64,000 bases of DNA from Rhodospirillales bacterium (GTDB lineage Bacteria > Pseudomonadota > Alphaproteobacteria > Rhodospirillales > Shumkoniaceae): the NCBI GenBank assembly GCA_018432935.1, contig JAHDSF010000021.1, positions 1 to 64,000 of the forward strand. Reading direction: 5' to 3'. The notes under the pieces were generated by a model, which did not search any database, had not been told where the DNA came from, and saw only the letters and a program-made list of their open reading frames with translations. Shown one piece after another: positions 59,260 to 64,000 of this stretch. Position numbers and translations under genes: made by a program. Position 1 is the stretch's first letter. Every line of letters begins with the position of its first letter.

Positions 59260-59874
59260 ATGGAGAAGTTCACGGTGCTGACCGGCGTCGCGGCGCCGCT
59301 GCCGATGATCAACGTCGACACCGACATGATCATCCCCAAGCAGTTCCTGAAGACGATCAAGCGCACCGGGCTGGGCAAGAGCCTGTTCTTCGAGATGCGC
59401 TACAACGATGCGGGCGAGGAGCGGCCCGACTTCGTGCTCAACAAGCCGGCTTGGCGCAACGCCAAGATCCTGGTCGCCGGCGACAACTTCGGCTGCGGCT
59501 CGTCGCGCGAGCATGCGCCTTGGGCGCTCCTCGACTTCGGCATCCGCTGCGTCATCTCGACCAGCTTCGCCGACATCTTCTACAACAACTGCTTCAAGAA
59601 CGGCGTGCTGCCGATCAAGGTCTCGAAAGAGGACCTGGCGAAGCTGATGGACGACGCCCAGCGCGGCGCCAACGCCACCATCACCGTCGATCTCGTCAAC
59701 CAGCGGATCACCGGCCCCGACGGCGGCGAGTTGCGGTTCGAGATCGACCCCTTCCGCCGCCATTGCCTGCTCAACGGCCTCGACGACATCGGGCTGACGC
59801 TGCAGAAGGAGGACAAGATCAACGCCTTCGAAAGCGGGCAGCGCGTCGAGCGGCCCTGGCTGTACCAGGCATAG
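59260..59874 (+). CDS. leuD: 3-isopropylmalate dehydratase small subunit
   Basis: The swivelling partner of LeuC, 204 residues. [14 protein letters not shown] and [16 protein letters not shown] are the family motifs. It lies 11 bases after leuC. Confidence 0.97.
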   Translation: MEKFTVLTGVAAPLPMINVDTDMIIPKQFLKTIKRTGLGKSLFFEMRYNDAGEERPDFVLNKPAWRNAKILVAGDNFGCGSSREHAPWALLDFGIRCVISTSFADIFYNNCFKNGVLPIKVSKEDLAKLMDDAQRGANATITVDLVNQRITGPDGGELRFEIDPFRRHCLLNGLDDIGLTLQKEDKINAFESGQRVERPWLYQA

Positions 59875-59882
59875 GGGCATTC

Positions 59883-59908
59883 GTCGCCCCGGCTTTCGCC
59901 GGAGTGAC
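59883..59908. repeat. REP-like palindrome between leuD and leuB
   Basis: GTCGCCCCGGC-TTTC-GCCGGAGTGAC is a palindrome of the REP type, in opposite orientation to that at 49448. It lies in the 59-base leuD-leuB gap and may modulate the operon transcript. Confidence 0.65.
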
Positions 59909-59933
59909 GGCAAGGGAAAGAGGGGCGGACGAC

Positions 59934-61046
59934 ATGGCGGGCAAGAAAACTCTTCTCGTTCTTCCGGGCGACGGCATCGGCGCCGAGGTGATGGCCGAGG
60001 TGCGGCGGGTGATCGAATGGATGGCCAAGAAACGCTCGGTCGCCTTCGACATCCGCGAGGGCCTGATCGGCGGTGCCGCGATCGACGCCACCGGCGGGCC
60101 GTTGCCCGACAAGACGCTGGCCGATGCCGACCAGGCCGACGCGGTGTTGCTGGGCGCCGTCGGCGGCCCGAAGTGGGAGAAGCTGCCCTACGAGAAGCTG
60201 CCCGAACGCGGCCTGCTTGGCATCCGCAAGGAGATGGGCCTGTTCGCCAACCTGCGCCCGGCGCTGGTGTTCGAGGCCCTGGCCGATGCCTCGACCCTGA
60301 AGCGCGAGGTGGTCGCCGGGCTCGACATCATGATCGTGCGCGAGCTTACCGGCGGCATCTACTTCGGTCAGCCGCGCGGCGTCGATACCCTGCCGGATGG
60401 CACCCGCAAGGGCTACGATACCGAGGTCTACACGACGCCGGAGATCCAGCGCATCGCGGGCGCCGCCTTCGATCTGGCGCGCAAGCGCGGCGGCAAGGTG
60501 TGCTCGGTCGACAAGGCGAACGTACTGCGTTCCAGCATCCTGTGGCGCGAGGAGGTGACGAAGCTGCACGCCGCCGAGTATTCGGACGTCCAGCTCAGCC
60601 ACATGTACGTCGATAACGCCTCGATGCAGCTGGTGCGCAACCCCAAGCAGTTCGACGTCATCGTCACCGGCAATATGTTCGGCGACATCCTGTCGGATTG
60701 TGCCGCCATGCTCACCGGCTCGCTCGGCATGCTGCCGTCGGCCTCGCTGGGCGCCGCCGACAAGAAGGGCCGGCGCAAGGCGCTCTACGAGCCGGTGCAT
60801 GGCAGCGCCCCCGACATCGCCGGCAAGGGGATCGCCAACCCGCTCGCCACCATCCTCAGCTTTGCCATGTGCCTGCGCTACTCGCTGGAGATGGCGACCG
60901 AGGCCGACCTCATCGAGCAGGCGACCCGGAACGTCCTGGCCAGCGGCTTGCGCACCGCCGACATCATGCAGACCGGCATGGCCCGGGTCTCGACCTCGGT
61001 GATGGGCGAGGCACTGGTCCGCGAGCTTGACAAGCTCGTCTCGTAG
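59934..61046 (+). CDS. leuB: 3-isopropylmalate dehydrogenase
   Basis: It oxidises and decarboxylates isopropylmalate, third step of leucine synthesis. From ATG 59934 it has 370 residues. [37 protein letters not shown] and [14 protein letters not shown] are diagnostic. A longer upstream frame belongs to leuD in another frame. Confidence 0.97.
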   Translation: MAGKKTLLVLPGDGIGAEVMAEVRRVIEWMAKKRSVAFDIREGLIGGAAIDATGGPLPDKTLADADQADAVLLGAVGGPKWEKLPYEKLPERGLLGIRKEMGLFANLRPALVFEALADASTLKREVVAGLDIMIVRELTGGIYFGQPRGVDTLPDGTRKGYDTEVYTTPEIQRIAGAAFDLARKRGGKVCSVDKANVLRSSILWREEVTKLHAAEYSDVQLSHMYVDNASMQLVRNPKQFDVIVTGNMFGDILSDCAAMLTGSLGMLPSASLGAADKKGRRKALYEPVHGSAPDIAGKGIANPLATILSFAMCLRYSLEMATEADLIEQATRNVLASGLRTADIMQTGMARVSTSVMGEALVRELDKLVS

Positions 61047-61121
61047 CGCCCCGCCGGTGGTTGCCTCGGGGGGCGGCATGACCCATCTCGGTGTGGCAAG
61101 AGCACGCGAGAGGGAAGCAGA

Positions 61122-62363
61122 ATGCCGCTCGACTTCGACCCGCGTCCGGTGGCGCCGCAGTTCGACAATCCGCTGACCCGGTGGGTTCTCAGCGAGGGCT
61201 ATGCCCGCAGCAGCGTCAGCGAGCTGCTGCGTGATCTCTGTTGCCAGATGGAAACCCTCGGCATCCCGGTCATGCGCGCGCGGCTGGTCATTCGGATCCT
61301 GCACCCGCAGGTGGTCGGCCTGGGGTACACCTGGCGGCGCGGCTGCGAGGTCGAGGAAGAATCGGCGCCGCACGGCGTGCTTGCCACGGCAGCGTACCGC
61401 GACAGCCCGTTCGCCCCGATCTTCGAAGACCGCGTCGGCGCCATCCGGCGCCGTCTCGACCTGCCAGGCGCGCCGATGGACTTCCCGATCCTGGAGGAGC
61501 TGAGGGACGCAGGGGGCACCGACTACGTCGCCTTGCCGCTCACTTTCTCGGACGGCAAGATCAACGTCATTACCCTCACCTGCGATCGGTCCGGCGGTTT
61601 CACGACGGCCGAATTGACCGGGATCGCGGCGATGCTGCCGGTGCTTGCGGTCGCCCTCGAAGTCTTCGCGGTGCGCCACACCGCGCGCACCCTGCTCGAT
61701 ACCTATCTCGGCCGGACCTCCGGCGAGCGGGTCCTGACCGGGCGGGTCAAGCGGGGCGACGGCGACGCCATCCATGCGGTCATCTGGTTCTGCGACCTGC
61801 GCGGATCGACCGAATTGGCCGAATCGATGCCGTGCGAGGCGTTCCTCGGCGTCCTCAACGACTACTTCGAGTGCACAGCGGGTGCCGTGCTCGACCACGG
61901 GGGCGAGGTGCTGCGCTTCATTGGCGACGCGGTGCTGGCGATTTTCCCGATCGACGCTCCTCCCGGCGTCGTCGATCCCGCGCTCTGCCGCGGGCACAAG
62001 ACCGCCTGCCAGCGCGCGATGGCCGCTCTGGCCGATGCCCAGGCACGGCTGGGCGAGACCAACCGGCGCCGCGCCGCGGCTGGCGAGCTTCCGTTGCGCT
62101 GCGGCATCGGGCTTCACATGGGCGACGTCATGTACGGCAACATCGGGGTGCCGAGCCGGCTCGAGTTCACCGTCATCGGCGCCGCCGCCAACGAGGCGGC
62201 ACGGGTTGAAACCCTCTGCAAGATCCTCGGCCGCTCGGTGCTTGCCTCGAAAGCCTTTGCCCAGGTCGTGCCGGGGGCGTGGGTCTCGCTCGGCTCGCAC
62301 GAGCTGCGCGGGGTCAGCGGGACGCGCGAGATCTTCGGTCTGGCCCAGGAGGCGGCGGCGTGA
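61122..62363 (+). CDS. Class III adenylate/guanylate cyclase domain protein
   Basis: A 413-residue soluble protein. Residues 1-200 form an N-terminal domain, perhaps GAF-like (VMRARLVIRILHPQVVGLGY; IAAMLPVLAVALEVFAVRHT). The cyclase domain follows, with metal-binding Asp in IWFCDLRGSTELAE and RFIGDAVLAIFP, and VIGAAANEAARVETL. The residue that is usually the purine-contacting Lys before IGD is Arg here (LRFIGD), so nucleotide preference is unsure. No membrane segment is present. It follows leuB by 75 bases. Confidence 0.88.
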   Translation: MPLDFDPRPVAPQFDNPLTRWVLSEGYARSSVSELLRDLCCQMETLGIPVMRARLVIRILHPQVVGLGYTWRRGCEVEEESAPHGVLATAAYRDSPFAPIFEDRVGAIRRRLDLPGAPMDFPILEELRDAGGTDYVALPLTFSDGKINVITLTCDRSGGFTTAELTGIAAMLPVLAVALEVFAVRHTARTLLDTYLGRTSGERVLTGRVKRGDGDAIHAVIWFCDLRGSTELAESMPCEAFLGVLNDYFECTAGAVLDHGGEVLRFIGDAVLAIFPIDAPPGVVDPALCRGHKTACQRAMAALADAQARLGETNRRRAAAGELPLRCGIGLHMGDVMYGNIGVPSRLEFTVIGAAANEAARVETLCKILGRSVLASKAFAQVVPGAWVSLGSHELRGVSGTREIFGLAQEAAA

Positions 62364-62372
62364 CCCAGAGGG

Positions 62373-64000
62373 TCAAGGGTCTTCCGCCAGCGACGCCAAC
62401 TCGGTGTTGCCTCCGATCGCTGCCGTGTTGACGCTCACCGTCTGCTCGGCGGCGAAGCGGGCAAGATAGTGCGGGCCGCCGGCCTTGGGGCCGGTGCCGG
62501 ATAGCCGCTCGCCCCCGAACGGCTGCACTCCGACCACCGCCCCCACCATGTTGCGGTTGACGTAGACGTTGCCGATCCTGGCGCGGGCGGCGATCCGCTG
62601 CACGTTGGCGTCGATCCGGCTGTGGATGCCCAGAGTCAGCCCGAAGCCGGTGCGGTTGACGGCGTCGACGACCGCATCGAGCCGATCGGCGGCGTAGCGC
62701 ACCACGTGGACGATCGGCCCGAACACCTCGCCCGTGAGCCGTGAGACGTCGTCGATCTCGAATGCCCGCGGCGCGAAGAAGGTGCCGCGATCGAGGCCGA
62801 CCGGGAGAGGCGTCCGCGCGGCCTCGCGGCCGATCCGCGCCATCTTCTTCGCATGCGCCGCCAGGCGCCTTCTCGCCGCCTCGTCGATCACCGGGCCGAC
62901 GTCGGTCGACAGCCGGCGCGGATCGCCCACGACAAGCTCCTCGGCGGCCCCGGCCAGCATGACGAGGACGCGATCTGCGATGCCCTCCTGCAGGAACAGG
63001 ACGCGCAGACACGAGCAGCGCTGTCCGGCGGAGCGGAAGGCGCTGGCGATCACGTCGTCGACGACCTGCTCGGCCAGGGCCGAGGAATCGACGATCATCG
63101 CATTCTGCCCGCCGGTCTCGGCGATCAGCACCGGGATCGGCCCGGCATGGGCCGCGAGGGCGCGCGAAATCGCCTGTCCGGTGGTGGTCGAGCCGGTGAA
63201 GGCGACCCCGGCAGTCCGCTCGTCCGCGACCAGCGCCGCCCCCAGTTCCCCGCTGCCGGGCAGGAACTGAAGTGCGCTCGCGGGGATGCCCGCTTCGTGG
63301 AGCAGACGGACTGCCAGGGCGGCGACCAGCGGCGTCTGCGGCGCCGGCTTCGCGACCACGCAGTTGCCCGCTGCCAGGGCCGCCGCGACCTGGCCGGTGA
63401 AGATCGCGAGCGGAAAGTTCCAGGGGCTGATGCAGACGAAGGCGCCGCGGCCGTGGCAGCGCAGGGTGTTGCTCTCTCCTGTGCTGCCCTTCAGCCCCCG
63501 GGGGGCAAGGTCGGCGCGGGCGGCGGCGGCGTAGTAGCGGAGGAAGTCGACCGCCTCCCGCACCTCCGCCAGGGCATCGGGAATGGTGCGGCCGCCTTCG
63601 GCCACCACCAGCGCCATCAGTTCCGCCCGCCGCTGCTCGAACGTGTCGGCCGCGCGCTCCAGTACGGCGGCGCGTTCCTCGATGGAGGTTGCGCGCCAGG
63701 CGGGGAACGCCTCCTCGGCGACCGCGAGCGTCAGGGCTGCCTGCTCCGGTCCTGCCTCGACCACGATGCCGACCCGCCGCTCGTGGTCGGCCGGCTCGCG
63801 GACCTCGCGCTCGTTCCCCGCTGCCGCGTGGCCGCCGACCAGGGGCGCCGCCCGCCACTCGTTGGCCCAGGCCCGTTCCATCCCCTGGTGGAGCGCCGCG
63901 ACCGCCAGCGGGTCGGCAAGCTCGATCCCGGCCGAGTTCAGGCGCTCGCCGCCGTAGAGATCGCGGGGCAGGAGGATGCGGGGGTGGGGGGAGCACCCGG
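62373..64000 (-). CDS. putA: PutA, C-terminal aldehyde-dehydrogenase half (partial)
   Basis: The bifunctional proline dehydrogenase / pyrroline-5-carboxylate dehydrogenase, cut by the right edge. The visible part is the P5C dehydrogenase domain: SPWNFPLAIFTGQVAAAL, FTGSTTTGQAI, AETGGQNAMIVD, and SAGQRCSCLRVLFLQ with the catalytic Cys. It ends in SLAEDP. The minus-strand frame stays open from 63881 to 64000 and reads DLYGGERLNSAGIELADP, the linker typical before this domain in PutA, so the track's internal ATG is not the start. Confidence 0.93.
   Translation of the reverse strand, partial: GCSPHPRILLPRDLYGGERLNSAGIELADPLAVAALHQGMERAWANEWRAAPLVGGHAAAGNEREVREPADHERRVGIVVEAGPEQAALTLAVAEEAFPAWRATSIEERAAVLERAADTFEQRRAELMALVVAEGGRTIPDALAEVREAVDFLRYYAAAARADLAPRGLKGSTGESNTLRCHGRGAFVCISPWNFPLAIFTGQVAAALAAGNCVVAKPAPQTPLVAALAVRLLHEAGIPASALQFLPGSGELGAALVADERTAGVAFTGSTTTGQAISRALAAHAGPIPVLIAETGGQNAMIVDSSALAEQVVDDVIASAFRSAGQRCSCLRVLFLQEGIADRVLVMLAGAAEELVVGDPRRLSTDVGPVIDEAARRRLAAHAKKMARIGREAARTPLPVGLDRGTFFAPRAFEIDDVSRLTGEVFGPIVHVVRYAADRLDAVVDAVNRTGFGLTLGIHSRIDANVQRIAARARIGNVYVNRNMVGAVVGVQPFGGERLSGTGPKAGGPHYLARFAAEQTVSVNTAAIGGNTELASLAEDP

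Noticed and set aside
59580..62300. 906-codon minus-strand open frame across leuB and the cyclase gene
   Set aside because: It overlaps certain plus-strand genes (leuD, leuB) and reads as a shadow frame with low-complexity stretches.

Overview
The window is a GC-rich chromosomal segment from an alphaproteobacterium, most likely of the Rhodospirillales (Azospirillum/Rhodospirillum-like). The evidence is a TCA gene block sdhCDAB-mdh-sucCD-odhAB, the order ffh-rpsP-rimM-trmD-rplS-leuCDB, a CarD regulator, hopanoid genes hpnIJKL, a citramalate synthase, and small proteins of a type I associate with this order. I inferred this from protein recognition only; no search was run.

Layout. At 0-0.34 kb there are two small minus-strand genes, one cut by the window edge. 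From 0.5 to 11.6 kb a minus-strand block encodes most of the oxidative TCA cycle: succinate dehydrogenase, malate dehydrogenase, succinyl-CoA synthetase and the E1/E2 of 2-oxoglutarate dehydrogenase. A 7Fe ferredoxin, a P-loop NTPase and the eroded 3' end of a REP-associated transposase follow (11.8-12.9 kb). A three-gene envelope cluster comes next: membrane cytochrome c, DUF305 protein and lipoprotein (13.1-14.7 kb). From 14.9 to 18.9 kb lie a prolyl aminopeptidase, an SNase-like protein, CarD, a PagL-like lipid A deacylase, tRNA-Arg(CCT) and a hemerythrin.

From 19.2 to 24.2 kb a tightly overlapping operon, hpnI-hpnJ-hpnK-hpnL plus a CDP-alcohol phosphatidyltransferase, makes and probably moves cyclitol-ether type hopanoids. 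It is followed by a response regulator and a convergent 5TM histidine kinase. Then come trmJ-cimA (minus strand), a small protein with two FliM-like EIDALL motifs, acnA, and a run of small metabolism, transport and redox genes (32.9-39.4 kb). These include a second cytochrome c of the 13.1 kb type. ftsY-mtaB-dapF form an overlapping operon at 39.4-42.4 kb.

From 42.6 to 53.4 kb the content is more accessory. It has a hydrolase, a 7TM diguanylate cyclase, a lipoprotein joining PDZ, M48-type protease and SUMF/FGE-like domains, an azoreductase/LysR pair, and an island of unrecognised exported proteins. The island contains a partial gene duplication and a second PDZ/M48 lipoprotein without the SUMF domain. 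From 53.6 kb onward the window returns to core genes: ffh, a VOC protein, rpsP-rimM-trmD-rplS, leuC-leuD-leuB, a class III nucleotidyl cyclase and the 3' half of putA running off the right edge.

The most unusual content is the protease/SUMF lipoprotein with its nearby paralogue, the duplicated gene fragment and the inverted-repeat-flanked orphan gene (45.4-53.4 kb), and the small protein carrying two FliM-type motifs (29.4 kb). Promoters and hairpins were read by eye and are candidates only.
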